Origin: Desulfocicer vacuolatum DSM 3385
GTDB taxonomy: Bacteria; Desulfobacterota; Desulfobacteria; Desulfobacterales; Desulfobacteraceae
NCBI RefSeq assembly: GCF_900176365.1
Contig: NZ_FWXY01000003.1
Span: forward strand, 1 to 64,000
Length of the DNA: 64,000 nt
Direction of reading: 5' to 3'
Under the pieces are notes generated by a model. That model saw only the letters and a list, made by a program, of their open reading frames with translations, did not search any database and was not told where the DNA came from. Within the stretch, counting starts at the first letter, position 1. Each line of letters starts with the position of its first letter. A program made the position numbers and the translations under genes. This document shows, in pieces, positions 16,520-25,810 of this stretch.

Positions 16520-19150
16520 TTAAAAAGTTCCACCCATGGAAAACTCCCAACGTCCCCCACTGTACTCATTACCATTGAGAATGCTGCCGTATTCAATGCG
16601 AATGGGTCCCATGGGAGAATACCACCTGATCCCCCCGCCAAAACTGGTATAAAGATCTTCTATCTTGATATCCTCACTTTTTTCATAGACATCCCCTGCA
16701 TCGTAAAAGAAGACCCCCACAAGCTTCATTTCCTCAATGATGGGAAAAGTAACCTCGGCATTGAACTGAAGAAATTTTTCTCCGCCCCGCTCTTCGGTCT
16801 CGCCCTTTGGGGTGGCATTGATGTCCTGCCAGTCATACCCCCGGACAGAATTGATTCCGCCCAGATAAAACCGTTCATAATCAATGTCAATATCAGCATC
16901 GGAACGGTCATCCAGAAATCCTCCCCGGCCATGGAGAAATCCGGTGAACTTCCAGAACAGAGGATAATACCAGCCGGTTTCAACAATGTACTTTGTGAAA
17001 TCAATTTCTCCCCCAAGCCAGTCTCCGGCATATTCAACGGAAATGCTGTGTTCTGATCCCTTTGTGGGGTTAAAGGCCTTGTTTCTGGAATCATAGCGCA
17101 AGGAAGTAGTGATACTGCTGGTCACATAGTTACCGGCATCCACATCGGTGTAATCCTCATCCACATTTTCAATGGTAAAATCTTCATATCCGTACTTAAT
17201 CCCCAGGGAGGTGTAATCAAAAATTTTGTATCCAAAGCGCAATGCCCCTCCGGTGCTCTCCTTGTCATAATAATCGTACTCATAATCCCATTTATAGAGA
17301 TCAATTCCCGCAGATAAAGGAATATCAAACAGCCAGGGTTCGGTGAAACTGAAGGTATATTTTGTGGAAGAAGCAGACACTTCAGCCTTCAGGGATGTGA
17401 TCTGCCCCTTGCCCAGAAAATTACGTTCGGACACAGAAATCATCCCAAAAATTTTATCTTCACTGCTGTATCCACCACCAAAGCTGAAGGCTCCGGTTGA
17501 TTTTTCTGTGATATCCACATTGAGGTTTACCTTGTCTTCGGCACTTCCCCGGGTGGGTTTAATCTCCACATTTTCAAAATAATCAATGCGTCTTAAATTT
17601 GCGGTGCTTCTCTGGATTCCTGACAAAGAGTAAAGATCCTGCTCATGGACAGTGATTTGACGCCGGATCACCTTATCCCGGGTTTTGGTATTCCCGCTGA
17701 TTTGAATCCGTTCAAAGTAAACAGGGTCTCCTTTTTGTATATCAAAAAGGATATTGACCTTTTTTGTTTCAATGTCCCTGGCAATGGAGGGGCGGACATC
17801 GGCATTGGCAAAGCCTTTATCTGCATAACGATCTGCCAGGGAAAGCATGTTGGCACGAAGGGTATCCCTGGAATATAAATCATCGGTTTCAAGGGTAAGT
17901 CCGTCCACGAGCTCATCCTGGGAAAAAATCAAATCCCCCTTAAAGGCCACTTCACCAATGTGAAACTGAGCCCCTTCCTGGATTTTAAATTTAACTGTAA
18001 TCCCCTCTTTTTCAAAGGTAATTTCAGGATCAGACACCCGGGCATCGATAAAGCCGTTGTTTTTATAAAAGGCTTCCATACGGTACACATCCTGGCCCAG
18101 CTCATTTCTGTCCAAATCCCCCGAGGAGGTGATCCAGGACCAGAAGCCCCTTTCACTGGTTTTAATATGCTTTAAAATTTCTTTACGGCTGAAAAATTCA
18201 TTCCCTTCCAGCACCAGGGTTTCAATGCGAAGTTTCTTTCCCTCTTTGATGGTAAAGATGACATCTGCCTGATTGTTTTCAAGCAACTTTGGCTCATACT
18301 TGATTTCACAATTGTGATAATTTTTATCCGTATACAGAGTCTCAATGGCTGCCACATCAGCCTTTAGTTTATAAATATTTAAAATGGAGCCGGTGCTGGT
18401 GGAGATTACATCAAAAAGCTCCTGCTCCTCATAGATTCTATTTCCCTGGAATTTAACCTTACGGACACTGGGTTTTTCCTCAACGGAGTAGATAATTTCA
18501 AGGCCGTTGTCATAATCCTGTCGTTCAATGCGGACGTCATTGAAATACCCCATGCCGTAAATGGCCTTAAGATCACTGTTCAGGCGTTCCGGGCTGTAGA
18601 TATCCCCTTTGGCAGAGTGTATCATTTTCAAAATGGCATCTGATTCTATGCGAATATTGCCTTTGACACTGATTTTCTCAATGAGCTTTCGGTTAAAAAT
18701 CTCCCCGGAAATTTCAGTGCTCAATGCATTTACAGCGGAAAAAAGATTTTCCACCCCCTGGGCTTCGGCAAAAAAAGGCACAGGGTCGGTACCGGCAATG
18801 ATATCCTTTACCTTCATATCCATGCTTATTTTTTCACCGGCAATAAACACCGTTCCCCACAACAGATAATCCATTCCATGGCTGACGCCCATGGCTTGCA
18901 GGGAAGAAAGTGCCATCAAAGTCACATCATCCTGGAGCTCCATGGAAGTCACCATGGCTCCTTCAGCAATGAGATTGTCTGAAATCATTGAAAAAATACG
19001 GTGTCCAAGCGGACCGGTATCCCCGGCTGCCAGCATTTTCAAGGGAAACATTCCGACACTCTTTTTTTCAGCCCCCATGGTATTGACCGGTAACAGTGCC
19101 ACTGCAATCAATATCATCCCAACGACCGCTTTTGATATCCATGTCTTCAT
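16520..19150 (-). CDS. bamA: Outer-membrane protein assembly factor BamA with extra N-terminal domain
   Basis: Core of the BAM complex inserting beta-barrel proteins. The 876-aa product has a signal peptide ending near MGA (residue 27). About 125 residues (GMFPLKMLAAGD...) that are not a POTRA domain follow. Five POTRA units start near KISVKGNIRIESDAILKMI (about residue 160). The C-terminal 16-strand barrel has the loop-6 motif SVRGYDWQDI and ends in the terminal Phe of a beta-signal (FSMGGTF). E. coli BamA is 810 aa; the extra N-terminal region resembles a TolB-N/CsgG-like fold by eye, which needs a structure-based check. Confidence 0.95.
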   Translation of the reverse strand: MKTWISKAVVGMILIAVALLPVNTMGAEKKSVGMFPLKMLAAGDTGPLGHRIFSMISDNLIAEGAMVTSMELQDDVTLMALSSLQAMGVSHGMDYLLWGTVFIAGEKISMDMKVKDIIAGTDPVPFFAEAQGVENLFSAVNALSTEISGEIFNRKLIEKISVKGNIRIESDAILKMIHSAKGDIYSPERLNSDLKAIYGMGYFNDVRIERQDYDNGLEIIYSVEEKPSVRKVKFQGNRIYEEQELFDVISTSTGSILNIYKLKADVAAIETLYTDKNYHNCEIKYEPKLLENNQADVIFTIKEGKKLRIETLVLEGNEFFSRKEILKHIKTSERGFWSWITSSGDLDRNELGQDVYRMEAFYKNNGFIDARVSDPEITFEKEGITVKFKIQEGAQFHIGEVAFKGDLIFSQDELVDGLTLETDDLYSRDTLRANMLSLADRYADKGFANADVRPSIARDIETKKVNILFDIQKGDPVYFERIQISGNTKTRDKVIRRQITVHEQDLYSLSGIQRSTANLRRIDYFENVEIKPTRGSAEDKVNLNVDITEKSTGAFSFGGGYSSEDKIFGMISVSERNFLGKGQITSLKAEVSASSTKYTFSFTEPWLFDIPLSAGIDLYKWDYEYDYYDKESTGGALRFGYKIFDYTSLGIKYGYEDFTIENVDEDYTDVDAGNYVTSSITTSLRYDSRNKAFNPTKGSEHSISVEYAGDWLGGEIDFTKYIVETGWYYPLFWKFTGFLHGRGGFLDDRSDADIDIDYERFYLGGINSVRGYDWQDINATPKGETEERGGEKFLQFNAEVTFPIIEEMKLVGVFFYDAGDVYEKSEDIKIEDLYTSFGGGIRWYSPMGPIRIEYGSILNGNEYSGGRWEFSMGGTF

Positions 19151-19174
19151 GATGTCACATCCATTCTTTTTTTT

Positions 19175-19263
19175 TATATGAAATACTCCGTAAATGAGGG
19201 GTGTATTTCAAGCTTTGTTGTGGGCAGAACCGGGGCAGAATAAGGTCTGCTCATGGCAGTTAT
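19175..19263 (+). repeat. Type A repeat, first of a tandem
   Basis: Starts TATATGAAATACTCCGTAAA and ends ATGGCAGTTATAT, sharing TATAT with the next unit. It lies just upstream of bamA. Confidence 0.85.
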
Positions 19264-19351
19264 ATGAAATACCCCGCAAACCCGGGGAATATTTCTACCT
19301 TTGTTGTGGGCGGAACGAGGCCAGAATACGGTCCGCCCGTGGCGGTTTATA
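19261..19351 (+). repeat. Type A repeat, second of a tandem
   Basis: Directly follows the preceding unit with a shared TATAT junction. It retains the perfect GGGCGGA/TCCGCCC right stem and is followed by a third, truncated TATATGAAATACTCCG (19349-19364). Together they fill the 240-bp gap between lolD and bamA. Confidence 0.85.
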
Positions 19352-19390
19352 TGAAATACTCCGATCCCGGTCACTGTCACAATATTTTTT

Positions 19391-20083
19391 TCAGGCAGGC
19401 ACCACCCGGCACTGCCGCAGTGTCACCTGCCGTTGCATTATATCTGCAAGTTCCGGATTGTGGGTGACAACAATCAGGGTCATGCCAAGCTCTTTATTTA
19501 ACTCCAGAAGCAGTTGATGCACCGCCCTTGAGTTTTTTTTATCCAGGTTTCCGGTGGGTTCGTCTGCCAGCAGAAGAGAAGGGCTTGTCACCAGTGCCCG
19601 GGCAATGGCCACCCGTTGCTGTTCTCCTCCGGACAAATCCTCCACCCGATGGGCCAGGCGATGGCCCAACCCCACCCGATCTAACATCTCCGTGGCCATG
19701 GAAGTGGCTTTTTCAGAAGATTTTTCGTCAATGAGGCAGGGAATCATCACATTTTCCAAGGTTGTAAACCCCTGGAGTAAATGGTGGAACTGGAAAACAA
19801 AACCAATGGTTCGATTTCGAAACCTGGCAAGGGCTCTTTCATCCAGTGTCAATACATCGTTCCCCCAAAAACGGATACTGCCGGTGTCAGGGCGATCAAG
19901 GGTCCCCACAAGGTGAAGCAAGGTGGATTTTCCGATTCCGGAAGCCCCCACAACGGCCATACTCTCCCCCTGGCAGATGTCAAAATCAACATCCTTTAAA
20001 ATATCAATGGTGGCATCGGCGGTTTTAAATGCCTTTGACATCCCTTGAAGGGAAACCAGGATATTGTCCTTGATCTCACCCAT
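19391..20083 (-). CDS. lolD: Lipoprotein-releasing ABC transporter ATPase LolD
   Basis: ATPase of LolCDE, which extracts mature lipoproteins from the inner membrane for delivery to the outer membrane. The 230-aa product has Walker A VGASGIGKST near residue 42, QFHHLLQGFTTLENV, the signature LSGGEQQR and Walker B LLLADEPTGNLD. It overlaps lolC by 8 bp. The C-terminus lies close to the tandem repeats upstream of bamA. Confidence 0.94.
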   Translation of the reverse strand: MGEIKDNILVSLQGMSKAFKTADATIDILKDVDFDICQGESMAVVGASGIGKSTLLHLVGTLDRPDTGSIRFWGNDVLTLDERALARFRNRTIGFVFQFHHLLQGFTTLENVMIPCLIDEKSSEKATSMATEMLDRVGLGHRLAHRVEDLSGGEQQRVAIARALVTSPSLLLADEPTGNLDKKNSRAVHQLLLELNKELGMTLIVVTHNPELADIMQRQVTLRQCRVVPA

Positions 20084-21299
20084 ATCGAAGGGCCTCCACA
20101 GGGTCCATGGCCGCTGCCCTGCGGCAGGGGTACAGGGTGGAAAGCAGACACAGCAGCATGGAGGAGATGGCGATCATCATCACATCAAGGTACTCCAGCT
20201 GTACGGGCAGGGTGGAAAAAGGATAGGCCGAGGGCAGGGTTATAAATTGATATTTTTTCAGCACCACACAGATAAAAACCCCCAGAAAGGTGCCAAGGGC
20301 TGTGCCGGTTACTCCTACGATCATTCCCTGGAAAATAAATATTTTCCGAATCATGGCACTGGTGGCTCCCATTGCTTTTAAAATGGCAATGTCCCGGGTC
20401 TTCTCCATGACCATCATAATCAATGCACTGGTGATGTTAAATGCCGCCACAAGAACAATGAGGGTCAAAATAATGAACATGGCGGTTTTTTCAAGTTTAA
20501 GGGCAGAAAAAAGGCTCTGGTTCATCTCCATCCAGTCCCGGGCATAATAGGATGTGCCCAGATTTTTCATAATATCACCTTTAATGCGCCCTGCGGAAAA
20601 CACATCCGCCACCCACACCCCCAGGGCAGAGATACGATTTTTTGAGCCCAAAAGCTTACGTGCCTCATCAAGGTGAACCCAGGCAAGGGAGCTGTCATAT
20701 TCATACATCCCCGATTCAAATACGCCTGTGACCTGAAACCGTTTAAGAGAAGGCATATATCCCACAGGAGATATCATCCCCCCCGGAGACATCAGAATCA
20801 GAGTATCCCCCACAGATGTGCCAATGTTTTTTGCCAGTTCCCGGCCCACTACAATGCCCGGCAACACCCCATTGGGCTGGGACACCGTGAGCCTGTTTTC
20901 CATCTGTGCCCGGGAATATCCCTTGATGGGGCTCACCTGACCATGGGGGTCAACACCCCGGATCACGGCACCGGAAAGCCCCACAGATGTTTTAATCATG
21001 GTCTGGGTAAACACCATGGACGACACCGATGTCACGCCTTGGGTGCCCCGGATACTTTTTTCAATGTCATCAATTCCCCGGTATTGACCCGAGGCATCCA
21101 TGACAAGGAGATGGGGCTCCACCCCCAGTATCCGGTTACGAAACTCAGTCTCTGCGCCACTCATCACCGCAATGACAATAACCAGAGCCATCACACCAAG
21201 GGTGACCCCGGCAATGGACAAAAGGGTGATCAAGGAGATAAAACCTTCCTTGCGTTTTGCTTTGAGATACCGCCTGGCGATAAAGGTTTCAAGGGACAT
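20076..21299 (-). CDS. lolC: Lipoprotein-releasing system permease LolC/LolE
   Basis: A 407-aa FtsX-family inner-membrane protein with one N-terminal transmembrane helix (LLSIAGVTLGVMALVIVIAVMSG). A periplasmic domain of ~220 aa follows, then three C-terminal helices and the loop KTRDIAILKAMGATSAMIRKIF. Only one permease gene is present, so a homodimer (LolF-like) with LolD is possible; whether LolC or LolE is the better name cannot be told here. It is 6 bp downstream of lysS. Confidence 0.92.
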   Translation of the reverse strand: MSLETFIARRYLKAKRKEGFISLITLLSIAGVTLGVMALVIVIAVMSGAETEFRNRILGVEPHLLVMDASGQYRGIDDIEKSIRGTQGVTSVSSMVFTQTMIKTSVGLSGAVIRGVDPHGQVSPIKGYSRAQMENRLTVSQPNGVLPGIVVGRELAKNIGTSVGDTLILMSPGGMISPVGYMPSLKRFQVTGVFESGMYEYDSSLAWVHLDEARKLLGSKNRISALGVWVADVFSAGRIKGDIMKNLGTSYYARDWMEMNQSLFSALKLEKTAMFIILTLIVLVAAFNITSALIMMVMEKTRDIAILKAMGATSAMIRKIFIFQGMIVGVTGTALGTFLGVFICVVLKKYQFITLPSAYPFSTLPVQLEYLDVMMIAISSMLLCLLSTLYPCRRAAAMDPVEALRYG

Positions 21300-21305
21300 T
21301 ATGGA

Positions 21306-22784
21306 TCAGGCGTTCTTTTTCATGTGGGGGAACAAAATCACCTCACGGATGGAAGGAGAATCGGTCAGGAGCATCACCAGGCGGTCAATGCCGATGCCCT
21401 GCCCCGCTGTGGGGGGCATCCCGTACTCCAGGGCCTCCACATAATCGGCATCCATGATGTGGGCTTCACTGTCTCCGTCTTCCCGCTGGGATACCTGCCC
21501 CAGAAAACGTTCATATTGATCAACAGGGTCATTGATCTCGGAAAAGCCGTTAGCAATTTCCCTGCCCGCAATGAACAACTCAAATCGATCGGTGAGTTCC
21601 GGATCAATTTCACTTTTCCTGGACAAGGGAGAAACCTCCACGGGATATCCGGTGATAAAGGTGGGTTGAATGAGTTTGGGCTCCACCAGGGTATCAAAAA
21701 GTTTGGTTAAAATCTTACCGGTACGTTCTTTCTTTGTCACCTTGATACCGTTTTCTTCCGCATAGGTCAGCATGGCCTGGGGATCATCAAGAATGGCTCG
21801 GTCAAGCCCGCCGATTTCCACCAGGGAATCCATCATGCTGATCCGTTTCCACTTGCCGCCAAAGGTAATGGTTTCCCCCTGGTAGGTAATGGTGTCAGAG
21901 CCGGTGACTTCCCTTGCAATGTGACTGAACATCTCTTCGGTGAGATCCATCAGGTCTTCATAATTGGCATAGGCCTGGTAAAATTCCACCATGGTGAATT
22001 CGGGGTTGTGCCGGGTGGAAACGCCTTCATTGCGAAAATTACGATTAATCTCAAAAACCTTTTCAAAGCCCCCCACCACCAGCCGTTTCAAATAAAGCTC
22101 CGGGGCGATGCGAAGGTAAAGTTCCATGCCAAGGGCGTTGTGCCAGGTCTTAAAAGGGGTGGCTTCCGCACCGCCGGGAAGGGGTTGCATCATGGGGGTT
22201 TCCACTTCCATGAAATCCCTTTTTTCAAAAAATCGACGCATGATACTCACGGTTTTACTGCGCTTTACAAAAATATCCCTGGCTTCATTGTTCATAATCA
22301 GATCAAGATAACGCTGGCGATAGCGTTTTTCAGGATCTTTAATGCCGTGGAATTTTTCAGGAAGGGGGCGAACAGATTTTGACAACAGTCGAAGTTCCTG
22401 GGCAAGCAGGGTCCATTCCCCGGTTCGGGTCTGGAAAAGAACGCCTTTAAGTCCCACAAAATCACCGATGTCCAGTTTTTTAAACAAAGAATATGTATCA
22501 TTCCCAACTTTATTTTTCTGAACATAGGCCTGGAGCTGGCCGGTTCTGTCTTTAAAGCGGATAAATGCTGATTTTCCAAAACTGTTCACCGCCATCATTC
22601 GCCCGGCCACGGCAAACTGTCGGCCATCTTCACCCAGTGTTTCCGGTGCGGTTTCTGTTATAGCCTTGAGGGCCTCAATGGTATCAGAAACCCTGAAATC
22701 ATTGGGATATAAAGGAATCCCGGCATCTGCCAGCTCCTGATTTTTCTCTTTTCTTACCTTGAGCAGTGTACTTGATTCTTCCAT
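21306..22784 (-). CDS. lysS: Lysyl-tRNA synthetase, class II
   Basis: Charges tRNA-Lys. The 492-aa product has an OB-fold anticodon-binding domain (residues ~60-170). The class II catalytic domain follows, with motif 2 NRNFRNEGVSTRHNPEFTMVEFY and motif 3 GIGIDRLVMLLTDSPSIREVILFP. It lies in one transcriptional direction with lolCD and pilSC. Confidence 0.96.
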   Translation of the reverse strand: MEESSTLLKVRKEKNQELADAGIPLYPNDFRVSDTIEALKAITETAPETLGEDGRQFAVAGRMMAVNSFGKSAFIRFKDRTGQLQAYVQKNKVGNDTYSLFKKLDIGDFVGLKGVLFQTRTGEWTLLAQELRLLSKSVRPLPEKFHGIKDPEKRYRQRYLDLIMNNEARDIFVKRSKTVSIMRRFFEKRDFMEVETPMMQPLPGGAEATPFKTWHNALGMELYLRIAPELYLKRLVVGGFEKVFEINRNFRNEGVSTRHNPEFTMVEFYQAYANYEDLMDLTEEMFSHIAREVTGSDTITYQGETITFGGKWKRISMMDSLVEIGGLDRAILDDPQAMLTYAEENGIKVTKKERTGKILTKLFDTLVEPKLIQPTFITGYPVEVSPLSRKSEIDPELTDRFELFIAGREIANGFSEINDPVDQYERFLGQVSQREDGDSEAHIMDADYVEALEYGMPPTAGQGIGIDRLVMLLTDSPSIREVILFPHMKKNA

Positions 22785-22854
22785 GTTGTATTATATTTCC
22801 CATCTTCAATTCATAATAGGTTAACTGTGAAAAATCTTCATTATTTACTCCATT

Positions 22855-24168
22855 TTACAATACAGTGTCAAGATTTTGTTTGGGACGCTTCAACCTGAAA
22901 ATTAGAACAAAGGAGGTTCCTTCCCCGGGTACGCTGGTGACATCCACCATTCCTCCATAGCTCTCCATGATTCTGTGGGTAATGGCAAGACCAAGCCCGG
23001 TGCCATTGTTTTTGGTAGTATAAAAAGGATCAAACATCATGGAAAGCACCTCAGGTTCAATGCCACACCCGTCATCCTTGATGCAAAGTTTTACCTTTCC
23101 CTGGAGCGGCACTGAAAGATCAATGGCAATAGTCCCGCCGCCATCCATGGATTCAGCGGCATTTTTTAAAAGATTAAACAAAACCTGACGCAGATGCCCC
23201 GCATCCATATGGATGTGCACATCACGGGCCACATTCATATCAAACACAATACCATCACCACACACAGGATCTTGACGAAACAATGCCACAGTGTCAATAA
23301 TGGCTCTATCCAAAAAAATCCGTTTTGCCCCCATGTGATGGGGATTGGCAAAAAGTAGAAAATCGGTCACCAGTTTACTCAATCGATCTGTTTCCCGCAG
23401 CACAATCTGCATGAGTTGATAATTGGGCATTCCCGGGGAAAGATCTTCCCTTAGCAATTGAATGGAGCCGGAAATGGATGCCAGGGGATTTTTAATTTCA
23501 TGGGCAATGCCGGCAGCCAATTCTCCAATGGCCGCCATTTTTTCCACCCGCTTAAGATGTCTTTCCATCACAGCCAGATCATGCCGGGCCCGCCGGGTTT
23601 GAACCGCCAGTATCCCCGTGAGAAAGGCCACGGCAAAACAGGCAGACATGATAATGACCATGCGGTATATGATATGGGTCCAGGCATAGGCCGATGCAAG
23701 ATCCCCTGTGGTACCCAAGGGGACCAATACCCCATAATACTCCAGATCTATCATCAATCCATACTGTACACTGCTCAAGGCGGCCACCACCAGACTGCCT
23801 GCCCGATGGAGAATCATGCTCACCCCGATGATGACCAGCAGGTAAAGAAAGGTGAACACACTGGCAAACCCACCGGTTAAAAACAGTATAACGGTCACCG
23901 TCACCGTATCAAGAAAAACCTGCCCATAGACAAACCCGCGGGTCTCACCCCAGATATTCAACAATAAAAAATAAAGCACAGAAAGAAAAAAAAGCACCAG
24001 GGAAATACCAACTAAAAAAATAAAGGGCCGGGCCGTGAAAGGGATGGATTCACTGGCACAAAAAATTAGAGTGGCCCCCAGAAGCACCCCGGCAAATACC
24101 AGCCGGAAAGCAATGAGCCACTTTATCCGCCCCTTTAAATCATCCGGGCCTGGAGGGTGAATTTCCAT
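22855..24168 (-). CDS. Membrane sensor histidine kinase, PilS-like
   Basis: A 437-aa sensor kinase with about six hydrophobic segments in residues 15-205, then a DHp domain with the phospho-acceptor in IAHEIKNPLASISGSIQLL near residue 220. The HATPase domain has QVLFNLLKNAAESM (N box), DDGCGIEP (G1) and GTGLGLAI (G2). The PilS assignment rests on the multi-helix N-terminus and on pilC 6 bp upstream; no response-regulator (pilR) gene is in the window. NtrB-type kinases share the HisKA/HATPase core. Confidence 0.85.
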   Translation of the reverse strand: MEIHPPGPDDLKGRIKWLIAFRLVFAGVLLGATLIFCASESIPFTARPFIFLVGISLVLFFLSVLYFLLLNIWGETRGFVYGQVFLDTVTVTVILFLTGGFASVFTFLYLLVIIGVSMILHRAGSLVVAALSSVQYGLMIDLEYYGVLVPLGTTGDLASAYAWTHIIYRMVIIMSACFAVAFLTGILAVQTRRARHDLAVMERHLKRVEKMAAIGELAAGIAHEIKNPLASISGSIQLLREDLSPGMPNYQLMQIVLRETDRLSKLVTDFLLFANPHHMGAKRIFLDRAIIDTVALFRQDPVCGDGIVFDMNVARDVHIHMDAGHLRQVLFNLLKNAAESMDGGGTIAIDLSVPLQGKVKLCIKDDGCGIEPEVLSMMFDPFYTTKNNGTGLGLAITHRIMESYGGMVDVTSVPGEGTSFVLIFRLKRPKQNLDTVL

Positions 24169-24174
24169 GAAATC

Positions 24175-25383
24175 TTACCCGATGGCTGCAGCCATTTTAA
24201 AAATGGGAAGATACATGGCAATGACCAGCCCACCAATGACCACCCCCAGAAAAACCATGAGAAAGGGCTCGATCATATCTGTGAGATTGCTCACGGCCTG
24301 GTCCACCTCATCATCATAAAAATCTGCAATTTTCTCCAGCATGGTATCCAGAGCACCGGTGGATTCCCCCACGGCAATCATGGAACAAACCATGGAGGGA
24401 AACACCCCGCTTTCAAGCAAAGGATCTGCCATGGATCGCCCTTCGGAAATACCCGATTTAACGTCCAGAACGGCAAATTCAACTGTTTTGTTACCCGCTG
24501 TCTTGGCGACAATTTCAAGGGCTTCAAGTATTGACACCCCACTTGACATCATGGTCCCCATGGTCCGTGTAAATTTGGCCACTGCCACCTTGCGGATGAG
24601 AAGGCCAAACACAGGCAGTTTTAAAAAAAGATCATCCATGAGGATCTGCCCCTTTTGGGTGGCATAAATTCTTTTAATGGCAAACATGGTAAAAAAAATG
24701 CCTCCCAGTATATACCAGATCCGCGCGATGACAAATTCACTCAATCCCACCACCATAAGAGTGGGGGCCGGAAGGGCAGACCCAAACCCTTCAAACATCT
24801 GGGAAAAAACAGGGATGACAAACACAAGAATAATTCCCACCACCACCACGGCCACAGCCATGGTGATACCGGGATAGGTCATGGCACCCTTTACCTGTTT
24901 TTTTAATTTTGCCATTTTTTCCATGTAGGCGGACAGCCTTCTAAGAATAATATCCAGAATACCGCCGGCCTCACCGGCGGCCACCATGTTAACATATAGC
25001 TCATTGAACACCTTGGGAAATTTACCAAGGGAATCGGCAAAAGTTTCACCTGTTTCAACGGAGGTTTTAATCTCTTTTAATATTCTTTTAAAAGTGGGGT
25101 TTTCCTGCTGGGTCTGGAGGATATCAAGGCATTGAAGAAGGGGAAGCCCTGCATCAATCATGGTGGAAAACTGCCGTGAAAAAATAATCACATCTTTATC
25201 TGTCACCTTGGGCTGCAAAAACTCAATATTTTCAAACAAATCCTTGGGTTTTTTCTTGATGGAGGTGGCGGTTATTTTTCTGCGCAAAAGGTTTGCACGA
25301 ACCTCCTCAACACTTTTTGCTTCCATCTCCCCTTTAATGGTTCTGTTTTTTGGATTTTTACCCTTCCAGAGATAAACAATCAT
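24175..25383 (-). CDS. pilC: Type IV pilus inner-membrane platform protein PilC
   Basis: A 402-aa type II secretion F-family protein assembling type IV pili. Two repeated cytoplasmic T2SSF domains (FSRQFSTMIDAGLPLLQCLDILQ near 70 and FTRTMGTMMSSGVSILEALEI near 275) each precede transmembrane segments. The final helix is EPFLMVFLGVVIGGLVIAMYLPIF. No other pilus genes are in view, and the upstream gap starts with a type A repeat. With comEC at the other end of the window it could serve DNA uptake, but that link is only suggestive. Confidence 0.93.
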   Translation of the reverse strand: MIVYLWKGKNPKNRTIKGEMEAKSVEEVRANLLRRKITATSIKKKPKDLFENIEFLQPKVTDKDVIIFSRQFSTMIDAGLPLLQCLDILQTQQENPTFKRILKEIKTSVETGETFADSLGKFPKVFNELYVNMVAAGEAGGILDIILRRLSAYMEKMAKLKKQVKGAMTYPGITMAVAVVVVGIILVFVIPVFSQMFEGFGSALPAPTLMVVGLSEFVIARIWYILGGIFFTMFAIKRIYATQKGQILMDDLFLKLPVFGLLIRKVAVAKFTRTMGTMMSSGVSILEALEIVAKTAGNKTVEFAVLDVKSGISEGRSMADPLLESGVFPSMVCSMIAVGESTGALDTMLEKIADFYDDEVDQAVSNLTDMIEPFLMVFLGVVIGGLVIAMYLPIFKMAAAIG

Positions 25384-25411
25384 GCTGTTTCCATATCTCC
25401 TTTGATATTTT

Positions 25412-25501
25412 TATATGAAATACTCCGCAAACCGGGGATGTATTTCAAGCTTTGTTGTGGGCAGAGCCGGATCAAAATACGGCCCGCCCGTGGCAGTTAT
25501 A
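25412..25501 (+). repeat. Type A double-hairpin repeat
   Basis: Canonical copy in the 427-bp gap between divergent pilC and the DHH/CCA gene. The rest of the gap holds a MITE-end fragment (25601-25635) and a 38-codon frame (25694-25810) ending right at the start of the next gene. Confidence 0.85.
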
Positions 25502-25600
25502 AAATAATTATTCCACAGGGTGAATGTTCGATTTGGTACTGCAGCAGTATGACCAACGCCCCACATCTGCCTAATCGGGACTGCACCGCATATTAATAAC

Positions 25601-25635
25601 TTAACTTTCGGTGTTCGCATTTCGTGGTGGGGTAA
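25601..25635 (+). repeat. Left-end fragment of the 37.8-kb MITE
   Basis: TTAACTTTCGGTGTTCGCAT and TTCGTGGTGGGGTA match the first ~34 bp of the MITE at 37757. No right end is nearby, so this is a relic or a solo end. Confidence 0.6.
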
Positions 25636-25810
25636 GGATCTCCTTGGTTTTCCCGATTATAAATGATAAGAAGCACACAATCATGGAGTATTCATGGGCA
25701 TTGGCGTCAAGCCCCACTCCAGATCAGCCACATTGGGAACCGACGCCAACAAAATGGATCTTAAAATTACAATTAAATTTCCCTTTGTCATTGCCAGGAG
25801 CATGGACTGA

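Noticed and set aside
19175-19364. Possible CRISPR array
   Set aside because: Units are directly abutting with no spacers and recur singly elsewhere in both orientations.
25808-25810. TGA before the DHH/CCA gene as a selenocysteine codon
   Set aside because: DHH domains begin right after this point, relatives need no Sec there, and a ribosome site fits the TTG start. No SECIS-like apex was evident immediately downstream.
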